The notes under the pieces: generated by a model | The model's database searches: none | The model's input: only the letters and a program-made list of their open reading frames with translations | Told to the model about the DNA's origin: nothing | Shown: positions 35,146 to 47,715 of the stretch, one piece after another | Position numbering within the stretch: position 1 is the stretch's first letter | Layout: every line of letters starts with the position of its first letter | Program-made: the position numbers and the translations under genes | NCBI RefSeq assembly: GCF_009730915.1 | Contig: NC_052488.1 | Location: 17,106,305 to 17,170,304, forward strand | Direction: 5' to 3' | DNA from: Dioscorea cayenensis subsp. rotundata | Lineage: Eukaryota > Streptophyta > Magnoliopsida > Dioscoreales > Dioscoreaceae | DNA: 64,000 bases

Positions 35146-35594
35146 AAAAATATCACTAAGAGCATTTACACTTAAATTTGCAAACCATTGAAATCTGAAT
35201 TAATATTGATGGTTTTATAATTCATATTTAGATTTTTAGGAATGTGAAAATCCATGATTGATCTTTGAACCATGTCAAATTTAAATATTTATATATTTTT
35301 TTGTCTTTAGACAAAGAATGCATAATTTTAATTTCGGAATTATACAGACATATATGCTAGTTTCTCACACACATTAAAAAAAAATGTTCACTTTTATTGA
35401 TGAGAAAATATATTTATTTCAATTTTTTTATATTTCAATTAAATTATAAACTGAAATAATAAGAAATGAGAAATATTAAATATACTAAACAATGAAATAA
35501 TAAATAATTTAGAAGCCAATGAGATTGAGTTGATTTATCTTAAAAATATTACATTTTGCAGAGGAATACAGAGAAAAACACATCCCTTAATATA
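35146..35594. other. AT-rich intergenic stretch
   Basis: No gene or element is recognised between segment B' and the long-TIR element. Confidence 0.35.
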
Positions 35595-35598
35595 TAAA

Positions 35599-37444
35599 GG
35601 GTAAACTATATATTTAGTTACTAAACTATTCGTGTTTTCCTAATCTGGTCACTAAACCAAAAACAATTGGGTCACTAACATTAGCATTTTCTTCCAATCA
35701 AGTCATTCACCTCAACGACATTACCCTGATGCTGAGCTGGTGAGGCACCTCACTTGACACATGTCAAACTTTTTCTTGGGTTGCTGACGTGGCATTTCAC
35801 TTCAGCAATGACCCAATTGAAATTTTTTTTTAGTTTAGTGACCAGATTAGGAAAATATAAATAGGTTAGTGACTAAATATGTAGTTTACCATTGTTCAAA
35901 AATTTACCAAAGAAATGGACACAGTTCTAAAAATTATAATATTGAATGAAGATGTTAATCTTCAACCTTTATCAGATGCTGATTTTTTCCTCTTAATTCA
36001 TAGACCTTGTCCAACTAGGCCGAAAATGTCAAGCCAACAACCTATCAACACTGTTAGGTGTATGCCAACTGTAAGGACTTTTTAATTTAGGATTTTTTTT
36101 TTATGTTAAACTTAGAATTATTGGTCTTGTACAATATTCGAAACATTTATGGTATATTGTAGATTCTTGATTAGGCTATAAATCAAGGTGGTCTATCTTC
36201 TCAAAGTGAAAGGACACAACCGGATGTAAGGCAAGAGGTAATACCAACTAAACATGTGCATAGTATCAAGGATGCTTTTCAAATACAGTGCTGCATTGTT
36301 TGTAGGATGCTGCATTTTTTTTTTCTTTATGTGTTGTGTTGTGATTAATAATTATAATCTTGGTTTGCATCTTCTAAGCTAAATCTTGAATGAAAATGTT
36401 TATTAGAATCTTATTTTGCATGTTCTAACCTATAATCTTGAATGACAATGTTAATTATAATCAGCAATGGGTATAAGGCAAGAGTACTATAAGCTTTTTT
36501 TGTGCTTACTGATTTCTTTTGTGCAGGTTTCTTCTCAAGTGCTTATTAGCACACAACAATCTTGTATCAATACAACATTTTCTACAAATACACTAAGCCA
36601 ACTACATAGACCACATGGAAGGCTAGTGGCATCAAGGTAAATGGGAGATTCAACAAAAAATGGAATGGCAGCCAAGCGGAAAAGACAAATATCAAGCCAT
36701 GATGGAAATGCTTACAACATAAAGAGAAGATAACATCATAAAGGAGACATGTAAAGAAGGACTGTTATCGGAGAGGTTGTCCTAAATGTGTAAGAATCAC
36801 CAAAGTTTTTTGTTCATTTGTTGTAGCTTAGAATGCCAAAATGGGTTGGCAATTTTTGTTGTGTTCAGCAATTGGAAACTAATGTATGTCGTTATGTTAT
36901 GTTATGTTACTGGTGTTTTGGCAGAAAATACCGATGTTTTGGTATGTTACGAATAGATGTTACTTTTTGAACAATGTTTCATTAGTGAATGTGATTATGC
37001 ACATGTTTTTCTCCAATAAATTTTAGAATTGTCTCCATTTCTCATATAAACGGTTTAAGAAATTATACTCAGTAGCAATAAGTAATGTTTACAATAAGTA
37101 ATTTTTAGAATTTTGTCCATTTCTTTGGTAAATTTTTGAACAATGATAAACTACATATTTAGTCACTAAACTATTTGCGCTTTCTTAATCTGGTCCCTAA
37201 ACTAAAAAAAATTTAATTGGGTTATTGCTGAAGTGGAATGCCACGTTAACAACCTAAGAAAAAGTCTGACATTTAGCAGAGGTGGCGTGCCAGCTCAGCA
37301 TCAGGATAACGGCGTTGAGGTGAGTGATTTGATTGGAATGAAATGCTAACTTTGGTGACCCAATTGAATTTTTATTTATTTATTTTTTTGTTTAGTGACC
37401 CGATTAGGAAAACGCGAATAATTTAGTGACTATATAGTTTACCC
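35599..37444 (+). mobile_element. Long-TIR element with exon-like interior (MULE-like)
   Basis: An 1846-bp element whose two ends are inverted repeats of about 340 bp: left GGGTAAACTATATATTTAGT to about 35940, right rc from 37444 back to about 37105. Both contain TAGTGACyxGATTAGGAAAA and TTGTTCAAAAATTTACCAAA. It is flanked by TAAA on each side, with no longer target duplication found. The centre holds exon-like pieces with possible donors and acceptors: MSSQQPINTVRCMPT before GTAAGG (about 36027-36072), NQGGLSSQSERTQPDVRQE after ATTAGGCT (about 36180-36237) and VSSQVLISTQQSCINTTFST after GTGCAG (about 36528). These could be the Ser/Gln-rich tail of a MURA transposase or a captured gene. Confidence 0.6.
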
Positions 37445-38040
37445 TAAATGAAGTCCCCCGGTAGAGCATAGTTTGGTGTGTGTATTGCAAGCCCAAAAAA
37501 ATTTCATGAAAATAGAAGAGAACCCCTTTATGCATTGCTAAAGATGTTTATTCTCGAAGGTTAGTGAGCGGGAGAATAAATCTCCAAAACTTCATATCTA
37601 TGATAATTCTTTTGACTTTTTAACGAGTGCCTCCATGTGGTGTGTATGGTGATTGGTGACCCTAAAGCCACTTAATATTTATGTCCCTTTAGGACCAAGA
37701 GGGTGAAAACAAAGCAACATTAGAGAACCATTCCATATTCACTCCCATTTGCACTCAACAACCAAAGAAAACCATATCTAAAGAACATATAAAACAATTG
37801 GCTTGTTTTCAAGTGACTAGGATTTCAATTTTCGTACTTTTTGAAAGTTTGGCCACTAAAGAGATGAAGATGATGATAACGTGGGAAAGATACCACTCCT
37901 CTTGTTTATTATTATAAGAGTTTGGAATCGTGCATTTTGTCTATATTCCACTTTCATGTGCATTATTAATTTTTTGAGTTTATGTTCCTTTTTTAAAGTG
38001 AGAAAGTTATTAAAATTGTATCTATATTTATCCCACACTT
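37445..38040. other. Intergenic, no gene seen
   Basis: AT-rich with ordinary composition. There is no frame with domain content and no defined repeat boundary. Confidence 0.35.
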
Positions 38041-38300
38041 CAGATATTTATGGTAGTTATTCAAAAATTGCTTTTTTTCCCCCTTTTTATCTATCGGGCT
38101 GCCAGCAAGGTGGGAAGAGATACTATATTTATTTATTTATTTATTTTGATAAAGAGATACTATATTTATGATAGTTACTTAAAAGAAATTTTTTTTTTCT
38201 TTTTATCAATTGACACACAAGGTGGGATAAGATATATGGTAGTTATTTAAAAAAAAATTTATCTGCTGACCATCAAAATAGAATGAGATATAGATAGGGG
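38041..38300. repeat. Imperfect triplicated unit
   Basis: Three degenerate copies of ATGGTAGTTAtTcAAAAA followed by a T-rich run, TTTTTATCnATnG, a variable GACAC/GCCAGCA part, and AAGGTGGGAnAAGATA. They lie near 38048, 38165 and 38235. The function is unknown. Confidence 0.5.
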
Positions 38301-39930
38301 ATAGACCTTTCCCAATTATGACGAAGCAATCTATTTAAGCGACCCAAATCTCTACCATTTAGACCAACCACTATATTAATAAAGATTACTTGATTATATA
38401 TATATATAATCGATTAAAGTTAGCATATATTTTAAAAAAAAATTATAAGAATAAGATCCAAATATTTTAGTAACTAGTTTTCAATCCTACTCAATATAGA
38501 ATTTAAGCCTATGATATTAATTATAATAAGATTTATGAACATAAAATCTTGTTGATTTGTAATTAAAATTCTTGTAAATATATATATATATATATTTATA
38601 AATAGATTTACTAAATAGGTTTTCAAATGACGTGATGCTTACCATCCACGTCATCATCACATCATTTTTTTATATATATAAACTTTAAATTTAAATTTTA
38701 AATTCCCTAAATTTTTAAAATTATAAAAAATTGTAAAACTATATTTAAATTTCTAAAACCTTAAACCTAAATGATATAGAATCTTATACCCAAAATTTTA
38801 AAAAATTAAACCTTAAAAATAATAAATATTAAACTCTAAAATCCGAATCCCTAAACCTTAAATCTTAAATCATACGTCCTAAACCTTAAACAAGAGATTT
38901 GAGATTTACAATTTCTTGTGATTTACTGTTTAGGGTATAGAGAGAGTTTTCGGTTTACAGTAAATTCAGTAAAAATATTATTACTCATGATCAAAAGACA
39001 GGAAAAAAATATTTCATTGAAAAATGGATTTTTGGCTTGCTCTAAAAATGGAAAAATCTATAACTATAAAACATTCATAATTCCTAATTATATTAAGAAA
39101 AAGAATTTAATGTCTATTTACATCAAATTTATATGAAAACAAAATTATATAAGACAAATTATTCTTGAAACATAATAATAAAATAGTTTTATTCTAATCC
39201 ATCGTTTAAACATATAAAGTTCCTTTCGATTTTGTGAGTGAACTCCAAAAATTTCTTCAATTCTTGAATTGTAATAATTAATCCGTTCATGGATAACATG
39301 TGAGCAAGAAAAATAGAAATTTTAAGAATAAAAAAAAAATTGATGACTCTTCAAGTAAGGTATAAACTTTACTTTATGATTTGGCGCCACTTTGCACCGT
39401 TCTTAGTTCACTCATTAATAATAATAACAATAATATCATCCAAAACCATTCTAACCAACTCAACATTATATATAAATCAACTTTTGATACTTAAACTCAA
39501 TTCTAGCTTTATTTTCATATTCAATATGTTCATGAGACACACATATACCTAGTCTCTAATGTGATAATATTCTTTTTTCATGGTAATATTTGCCTTGTCA
39601 TTTTTAAAAATATATTTAATTAATATCACATGCTAGTTAATATGCTATATCTTCGTTATTATGTAATTATTTAACTAAAATTCTTTACAATAGCATGTAT
39701 GGCATAAATGCTAATATAATATGCCACATTGGTATTTCTCATGCAAAAAAATATTGATAATGTCAACAAAAAAAAATAAACAAATAAATTCTCATGAATG
39801 TAATAATTTTTTCCCCCAATATAAGTAATTAATATTGTTTGAAACTTGTGGGAACGTGTGGGAAAAAATTAACACCAAGATAAATGTATCAAATATAAAA
39901 ACTAAAAATGCAATTTACTCTTCAAACATA
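38301..39930. other. AT-rich intergenic stretch with telomere-like words
   Basis: About 38690-38960 contains many CCTAAACCTTAAA-type words and a GTTTAGGG...AGAGAGAGTTT block that resembles, in inverted orientation, the centre of segments A and A'. It is probably a third, strongly diverged relative. The remainder (38960-39930) holds no gene that I can support. Confidence 0.4.
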
Positions 39931-40581
39931 GTGTGTTTGGTTTGAAGTAGTCTACCGAAGTGGTGGAAGTATTGAAGTGCCACTTCGATTAAAGTGAAAG
40001 TTTCATTTGAAGTGTTTAGTTCTGTGTATTTGGTTCAAAAAAGAAGTGTTAAATCATTAATCATTTTTTTGTTTAGTTAGTGTAAATAAAAATTTAGAAA
40101 ATAATAGAAATGAGGTTCTAATCAATGCTTAATAATGGGTGAGATTACCTCTTTGTAATAATTGGGTTGATCTAATAATTATTTTAAAAAACATTTTTTA
40201 AAAAATAATTTTTATAAACAATTAAAAAGAAAAAAGGATAAATAAATTTAAATGATTAAAAAAGAATCGATAAAAGATAAAAAAAAAATAAATGATAAAA
40301 AGATTAAAAAAATAAAAGATAAAAAAATAATAAATAAAAGAAATAATAAAACATAAATAAATAAATAAATAAATAAATAAATGTTATTTTAATCAACCAG
40401 ATGAAACCACGTGGTCGAAGTAAGACATCGAAGTGGACTTTGGTCAAAATTTTCCCAAAGTCAAAAATCGAAGTAAAAATTTTTGGAAATGATCACTTCC
40501 GTACTTCTATTTCAGTGAATCAAACAAATGAAAGTATTACATCAACTCCCACTTCCGCCACTTCAGCCAACCAATCGCGCC
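39931..40581. mobile_element. Probable MITE with GTGTGTTTGG / GGCGCGATTGG ends
   Basis: Ends GTGTGTTTGGTTTGAAGTAG and rc(CCACTTCAGCCAACCAATCG...C) are inverted and rich in GAAGTGG words, repeated as GAAGTGGnGGAAG near both ends. The core (40080-40385) is AT-rich. I could not define a matching target duplication, so the boundaries are approximate. Confidence 0.5.
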
Positions 40582-42055
40582 TTAATTAATACAAATGACT
40601 TAAACCTGCAAGCATGCACTCGGGTATGTTTGGTTGTCAAGAGTGGAGTGGGAGTGAGGGAGGATTGGGTTTTAACCCTTGTTTGGGTATGCATTAGTGG
40701 GAGTGGGAGAGTAGTGTGGAGGGAGTGGGAAGGGAGTGTGTGAGGTATTGTCAATCACCACAAATTGGGCGGACTGGCCCAATCCGGGATGATGAAAAGA
40801 CCAAAATAGCCTTGATCGCAATATTTTATTATTTTATGTTTTTAGTCTAGAATTGCTCCATTTAGGGCAAAGTATCATCTCTCGAATTGTCTGCTGGCGA
40901 AGGAAGAGCATCTGGAGACAATCCTCTTTCAAGAATTGCAAATAAGTCCAGGTTCATTGTTTAAATTCCTTTAAAATTTCCTCATTCTTTGTGTTTTTTC
41001 AGATTTTCTTTGTCTTATGGTTGAGTTTTTACTTTTGTTTAAATCCTGAGTCATGTTTCCTTCTCTCTTGCTTATTCTTGGGAGCCTCAAGAGTGTGCTC
41101 TTTATTTTATTTTATTTTATTTTAATTTTAATTTCTTTTTTCTCGATTTGTGTATATAGATCAAGAACACAAACAATGAGTTTTGAAATCCTGGTCTATA
41201 TTTTACTGTTGACCTTTGTTTCTCATTCAATTCTTGCAATTTCAAGAGCTTAATCAATTAATATTAGTAAAAAAAAAAAAGGTATGAATTAAAAGTGGTT
41301 AATTGTTAATATATATTCTTAGAAATTACATTTGTTGTATCTTTACAAAATACTTTTATTTGTTAATATAACCTTATAAATGAAAAAATGACTTACAAAA
41401 TTTATAAAAATATAAATTCAATTTGTAGTAGTTTATTTCTTTATTATTATTTTTTGGATGGGAATTTATAAACAAATTTCCATTTTTATTTAATGAAAAA
41501 GTTTTTTAAGATATATTGATTCATAGCTTAAATCCATTACTCTTAAGAAGAATTATATAATGATTTCATGGCAGAAGGATGGTTCTGCACACCATTACTC
41601 CTATGAACATACATGTTAAAAAACTTGTGGCATTGCAAATTATATTTCACTTCTTGGTAATGTTATGGTTTGAATTCATATCTACAATTAATTTGTCTTT
41701 TGTTTTTTAGCTCACTTAATATTTAATTTTTCTTGTTATTATCTATATGTATAAATACATTTCATTTTGATAATAAGCATCATCCATACATGTCTTTTCC
41801 AGTCATATAGTTGGTATATACTGTGATTGAGGATCCCACTACTTGAATGATTCATTTCGAGTATTATTGTTAGATCTATATTTGAATTAACTTTCTTAAC
41901 ACTTGTTCCATTGCTTGTCATGTTATTTTATATACATAACCAAATAACTTACTTGTCATGTTATTTTATATTTGCAATTAACACTTGTTCCATTGCTTGA
42001 AAATATATTTATTAACTTACACATACGCATTATTGTCAACTTAGATTTTGATAAT

Positions 42056-42730
42056 ATGACGAGGCTTAAACAACTTCGGGTATATTGTGCAATGATCGTA
42101 TGTTACTTCTACATATTATGTGTTGGCCTCACCACGTGTGCAATGAAGCAAAATAATAATAGACGAAGAATGATTGAACATGAGATTTCATCAACATCTA
42201 CTAGACGACGCAAACAACATGAGCATATTCACCGTTTAATTTTTGAAAGTGATATTAAGTGCATTGACATGTTACGCATGGATCGACATTGTTTCCATAA
42301 TTTGTGTCAATTGTTAACTACAACCGGTGGACTACGAGGTACATTAAATGTTGGTGTCCACGAGATGATCGCAATATTTTTGAACATTTTAGCACATCAT
42401 GTCAAGAATAGAGTGATTAAATTTCAATTCCTCCGATCGGGCGAGACTGTAAGCCGGCATTTCCATGTTGTGTTAAAGTCGGTTATTCTTTGTCACTTTG
42501 TTCTTTTGAAGAAACCAGAACCTGTAATGGAAAACTCAAATGACTTTAGGTGGAAGTGGTTTAAGGTAATGACCTAGGTTCTTATACTATGTTAGCCCCA
42601 GATATTATGTAACTAATTATTTATTTTTTATTTAATGTAGAATTGTCTTGGCGCATTAGATGGGACACATATACGTGTGAATGAAAATTTTCATTATTGT
42701 AGGTTTTGCCTAAAGATGATGACCAAATGA
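42056..42730 (+). pseudogene. HARBI1-like transposase, truncated after first catalytic Asp
   Basis: Exon 1 (42056-42565) encodes the N-terminal part typical of plant PIF transposases (DUF8040-type): DMLRMDRHCFHNLCQLL, TGGLRGTLNVGVHEMIAIFL and LRSGETVSRHFHVVLKSVI. Exon 2 begins at 42641 after TTTAATGTAG and reads NCLGALDGTHIRV, containing the first Asp of the DDE triad, but stops at a TGA at 42728-42730. The second Asp, the Glu and the rest of the nuclease are missing, so it cannot transpose itself. I chose the ATG at 42056; an upstream in-frame extension lacks conserved residues. Confidence 0.8.
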
Positions 42731-43137
42731 AAATTTTCTTCGGGTTACCAGACAATAAAAAGCTTCGGTTTTGTCGTGTATTGTCGTCGAGAATGTCATT
42801 TAGAGCACCAAATATGTAACCTCATGAGTTTGTTTTAATTTAATTGGGTGATGTTGTTTGTTTTAAAACTTAGTGTGGCAAGTTGAGTTTTTATAGATTG
42901 TATTACAAAACCAATGTATTTGTTTTAAAGTTTGTTTTTATGGATTATATTGAAGACCAATGTGTTTGTTTTAAAGTTTGTTTTTATGGATTGTATGCAA
43001 GACAGAGACTTTGTTGATGTTGGAGCAATATAACTAGCTTGTTGTTGTTGTTGATCATTGAATGCGACAATGAGAATATAATGTTCTTGTTTGGTCCTTT
43101 GTAAATAAAGCTTATATGTTGCCTTATTTATTTTTTA

Positions 43138-43735
43138 TAATTAATTAGTTACATATTTTTCAATGTTCTTGAAAAAATGTAATTGCAAATAAGTAATTAT
43201 ATTTAACAACATTTATCATTAGCTAATTAATGATATTAATTAGCTAAATCCAAAAGTTAGAATGAACCTGTAGTATAATAAAATTAAATAATTATTAATA
43301 ATATTCAATTACTTACCTTTTTTCCAATGTTTTTGAAAAATATAAATACACCATTATAGCTAGTTATCACCATTATAGCTAATCAATGATATTAATATTT
43401 AAATTCAAAAATAGAATGAAATTGTAGTATTATAAAATTAAATACTTATTATTATTAATAATTAATTAGTTACATTTTTGCCAATGTTTTTAAAAATACA
43501 AATACAAATAACTCATTCTATTTAACACCATTAATTAATAGCTAATTAATGATATTAATTTTTAAATTCAAAAATTAGAATGAAATTGTAGTATTATAAA
43601 ATTAAATATTTATTTTTGGTAATTAATTAGTTACAATTTCTCAATGTTATTAAAAATTATAATTAAATATAAATCATTATATTTAACAACATTAATAAAT
43701 AACTAATTAATGATATTAATATTTAAATCAAAAAA
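43138..43735. repeat. Four-copy tandem array inside the PIF/Harbinger element
   Basis: About four units of roughly 160 bp, each with TTAATTAGTTACA, a CAATGTTnTTnAAAA block, TTTAACAnCATTAAT, CTAATTAATGATATTAAT and AGAATGAAATTGTAGTATTA. Related units in reverse orientation make up the core of the MITE at 57939-58833. Confidence 0.7.
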
Positions 43736-43919
43736 TCATAAGGGCTATAATTGTCATTTTATCATACTTATTTTTTTTACTTTTCTCATTCCCAATAAAT
43801 TACACTTTCCAATCCTTACCAACCAAACACATTCTTCATTCTCACTCCATAAGCATCATTCCCCATAAAGCATGGAATGATGCTTATGGAATGGTGCCAC
43901 AAAACCAAACCTATTGCTC

Positions 43920-44863
43920 TTTTATATATATATATATATATTTGGCAGCTAGTGGCTCAAAATTTCTTGCCAACTTGCTTCAGGTTCCTTATATCTATGC
44001 ATGGCAACCAATTTAGAGAGGGATTGGCATCATAAACTTGATGTTAATTGATGGTGTAGTATTTATGTGGTCCACTTTCACATGCATGGAATACAACAAG
44101 AGTTTTTTACAAACCATGCACACTTGATCGTCATTTTATATATGTTTATATATTTGTGTTAATTCACTTGTTTTGAACGAAAAAGTTATTGATAAATATG
44201 CCTGGTTCTCTGCTATTATTATTTTAGACTTTTAGTTGTTCAAGGAACCATGTGAGTTTAGTTAATTATATATATATATATTTGGTATGGTTGCTACTAG
44301 AGCCTAACTTTTTTTTTGTCGTGAGGTGCACTTGATAAACACGAAAAAATTAAATTAAAAATAGATTATATGTGTTTTTTTAATGATAATTTTGTTTCTA
44401 CTGATTGATCTAATTAATGAGTATAAGCACCATAAAAATTCTGGATCTTCTTGTTTGAAGATTGCCTAGAAACAAAGAAAGTGATAGAAACTTACCTGCA
44501 TTAGAATCCATTGATTAAAACGATGTGGTCCTTCTCACTTGATTGGGTCTTGTGGTTCATCACACGAAGAGAGGTGAGATGGGAACCCTAATTCAAAAAC
44601 TCATAATTCTGAATCTCAAATCATTTTCAAGGACCACACCCTATTTATAAGAAAGCTTTATGGGGTTAATTATAAGTCTGCCCATCATAGACTTAACGAT
44701 TTTACCCCCAAAAAATTCTACACATCATATGATTAATATGTAAATCCATCAATTTAAAATTAAATAATTAAAACTCTATTTAAACTTAAATTAGATCACA
44801 ACAATTGGGTCCATTCAAAACTTAAATATAATAAGATATACACAATTATAAATATTAGTTGTG
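43920..44863. other. AT-rich intergenic stretch
   Basis: TA microsatellites at 43923-43941 and 44268-44280. No gene or bounded element is recognised. Confidence 0.35.
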
Positions 44864-44875
44864 TACTTCTACACA

Positions 44876-45403
44876 TGGGCGGAACCAAGGGGGGGCTAGC
44901 AGAGGCTGAAGCCCCCCTCGGGGACGGAGAGAATACTTTTAAGCAATATAAGATTTGATGGTTTCGATTTTTCTATACTTATATACAAATTTTAGTAATT
45001 TAAATTTTTTTTGAATTGATCATGAGGCCTAACATATATACATATATATTATAATGTACTATATATGCTAGAGTGAACAACAAAAGTTTTTTAATAAACA
45101 ATAGTTTGGTTGTTTGTAGTGAGAGTGATCACTTTTACCATATTTAAAAAAATACAAACTTGAGATTTATTTTTATTAGTTGAATTATTGAAAATCTCAT
45201 ATATTTGCTATCGATAATAACAAAATTTTAAATTATACTTTATATTTTTTTAATATGTGCATTCAAATTTTTGTTATATTAGCACATTATTCTTTATTTA
45301 AAATAATTATTTTGTTAGATTATTTTTTTACTTTTTACTTTTTTATTTTTTGTTTTCGCTTTAGGCTTCAGCCCCTCCTACCATCAAGTCATGGTTCCGT
45401 CCC
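44876..45403. mobile_element. MULE-like MITE, 12-bp flanking duplication
   Basis: A 528-bp element with ends GGGCGGAACCA and rc GGGACGGAACCA, flanked by TACTTCTACACA at 44864-44875 and 45404-45415. Subterminal regions share GGCTGAAGCC (44907 and, inverted, 45365). A long target duplication with short inverted ends fits a Mutator-type element better than hAT. The core is AT-rich and non-coding. Confidence 0.7.
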
Positions 45404-45707
45404 TACTTCTACACAACTTATGTTTTATATCCTTACATAATGTGTGGTTCACGACCCAACATTTACATCTTATTTTGCCATAAGCTAACTATATAAACTC
45501 TAAACAAAACTAGCGATCTAATTTTCTAAGGTTATGAAATTTTTAAAAAATGTAAACATATTTATCATTCCTTATTATTGCTACTATACTAAAAACAATT
45601 AATTTGATATATGAGATATAGGAAATCAGAGGTGGTAAACGTAAATAAAAAGAAGCGAAGAATTCATAGATACATACAATAAAATATGATCTTATTGTTT
45701 ATTTTAA

Positions 45708-46480
45708 GAGGCTATATTTAATTTTCTCATTTGGAGTAATTTATTCCTTCTAATTAAAATCAACACAAAGACCAAGGCAAGGACAAGGCATTGTTTAAAT
45801 TAAGAAGCTATATTTAATAGTCCCATTTGGAGTGATTAACTCATTCTAATCAATAAAGACAAAGACCAAGGCAAGGACAAGGCATTCTTTAAATTATGAG
45901 GATATATTTAATATTCCTATTTGGAGTGATTAACTCATTCTAATTAATCAAGACGTACCAAGGCAAGTGCAAGGCATTGTTTAATTTATTCATATCATGA
46001 TAAAAAGTTATGTGATTACTACTAAGTGAGCACATTGCCTCAAATTGACAAGAACATGATTAAGTTATGCTTTTCAACTAATAACCTCTAAATTTCACGA
46101 TTATAGATGTATATTCTTCTTGATATAAACTAGGTTTTTTTTATGTAGCTTTTGGTTGATGTGAGTTTATAATACTTTATCAAAATGTACTTACTATATG
46201 AGTATAATTTCATGTCACAATAAAATAATGTAATTTTTAGTCAATTTGAGTTTCTAATACTTTATTAAAATGTATTTATATGTGTATAATCTTCATAATA
46301 TCATGATAAAGTAATGTGATTATTTAGTGAGCACATTGCATCACAGCTAATGAGAAAATGATTAAATTATGCTTATAATTGAAATACTCAAAACCATCGT
46401 AATTATCAATACAAATTAATTATTCTTGATATAAACTATTTTTTAATGAACGTATTCGTTGACGTGTGTTTCTAATATAA
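45708..46480. repeat. Two adjacent tandem arrays
   Basis: Array 1 (about 45708-45990) has three units of roughly 100-115 bp with CTATATTTAAT, CATTTGGAGTGATTAACTCA, AAAGACCAAGGCAAGGACAA and GGCATTnTTTAAAT. Array 2 (about 45986-46480) has two units of about 310 bp with TATCATGATAAA, GTGAGCACATTGC, AAATTATGCTT and TATTCTTGATATAAACTA. There is no coding sequence. Confidence 0.7.
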
Positions 46481-47707
46481 TATTTTTTTTGTTTAATTAA
46501 ATCCTTGTCTTCGGACACTAACATGCGTTTTCATATTTGGCTAGAATCTAGATACACTTGAATAATTTAAGTATTATAAATAAGTATGATTTATGTAATA
46601 AATAAAATATTAAGAAAATTTCGAAATCTTGGCTCAAATAAAATGAATTTTTTTTATTTGATGATGAAATATATATATATATAAGTTTATTTATGTTTCA
46701 TAATCCATTTGTTTCTTTCCCTCCTAATTAAATGGGTTTTGGCGGGAGAAATGGGGGATCTTAACTAGGGTCATTAGAAGAAATATTTGACTTAAGAGAA
46801 ACAAGACCATTTTTAATTCTAAATCTTTCTTTATGCATTTGATTATTGTCAAAATTGATCATATGATTCTATTTTAGTTATTTGTAATTTCAGATTAAAA
46901 GATATCAAAGTTTGAAAATTTTATTGTAATTGTTCGTCGTAGTCTTGAGTTCATGGGATTTCACTCTGAGACAGTCGGTACGTGCGATACTAGAGGTGAG
47001 GCTTTAGTGCAGGACACAGGCTCGCTAGCACTACACCATAAGCTTTTTCATCCATGATGTCCTCCAGGGTGCTATGCGGTTGTTTTTTTTCTTTTACTAA
47101 TAATGTCTATGTCTCGTTTTTGTGTTTTGTGTTTATCCATATCTAATGGATCTATTTTATTATTTAGTCTTTTGTTATACTTATCTTTATGTTCTTGATC
47201 TCGTTGTTTCCATGCAAATAGTTTATCCATCTTTTTAAAAAGAAAAAATAATAAAAAAATTATTTATGTACAGTTCATTGGACTATTAAGTTTTTTTTAC
47301 ACAAATAAAAAGTTTGTAAAAATAATTATGAATCAAAGTAAATCAGTTAGTAAATTAGTTAGTAAATTTATTTGAAAGATTTATTTTGGTGCAAAGAAAA
47401 GAAATAAAAGAAAATCCAAGAAAATAAAGTTGTTGGGTGAGATGGAGGAGTAAGATTCATGAGTTCCGTTGGAATTATTAATTTATATAAAGATTCCTTG
47501 CATCTTCAAACAAGATTGAATAGCCTAATCAAATAAATAAATAAATTTAGTGAAAGAAAGGCCACCACGTCATCAATGTGGGACCCAGTGGCGATGTTTT
47601 CCTTGTTTAGATGGGCCCCACACTTAAGAGGATGAGACTCCAATGAAAAACCACGTGTCGGTGAAAACGAGGGCTACTTTGTCCTTGGCTACCGGCTTCA
47701 TCGGTAT
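46481..47707. other. Intergenic, no gene seen
   Basis: A moderately GC-richer patch at 46940-47070 is unlike the surrounding DNA and may be a fragment of an unidentified retroposon. Nothing else is recognisable. Confidence 0.3.
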
Positions 47708-47715
47708 ATCCGTAC

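Larger units (their letters stand above)
40622..43916 (+). mobile_element. PIF/Harbinger element, transposase-bearing but defective
   Basis: A 3295-bp element with imperfect ends GGGTATGTTTGG and rc CAATAGGTTTGG, flanked by CTC on both sides (40619-40621 and 43917-43919). The usual PIF target is a TWA trinucleotide, so CTC is atypical. Its left 180 bp is collinear with the right end (reverse complement) of the MITE at 57939-58833: TTGGGCGGA, CCCTTGTTTGGG and GTGGGAGTG words recur in order. It carries a broken HARBI1-like gene at 42056-42730 and a tandem AT-rich array at about 43138-43735. There is no Myb-like ORF1. Confidence 0.75.

Noticed and set aside
38690..38960. Interstitial telomere array
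   Set aside because: The CCTAAACCTTAAA words are degenerate, irregular and in mixed contexts. They match the centre of segments A and A' rather than a TTTAGGG tract.
46940..47070. Possible SINE or tRNA-like gene
   Set aside because: The patch has higher GC and some tRNA-like text, but I could not fit A and B boxes or a cloverleaf, and no tail or target duplication is visible.
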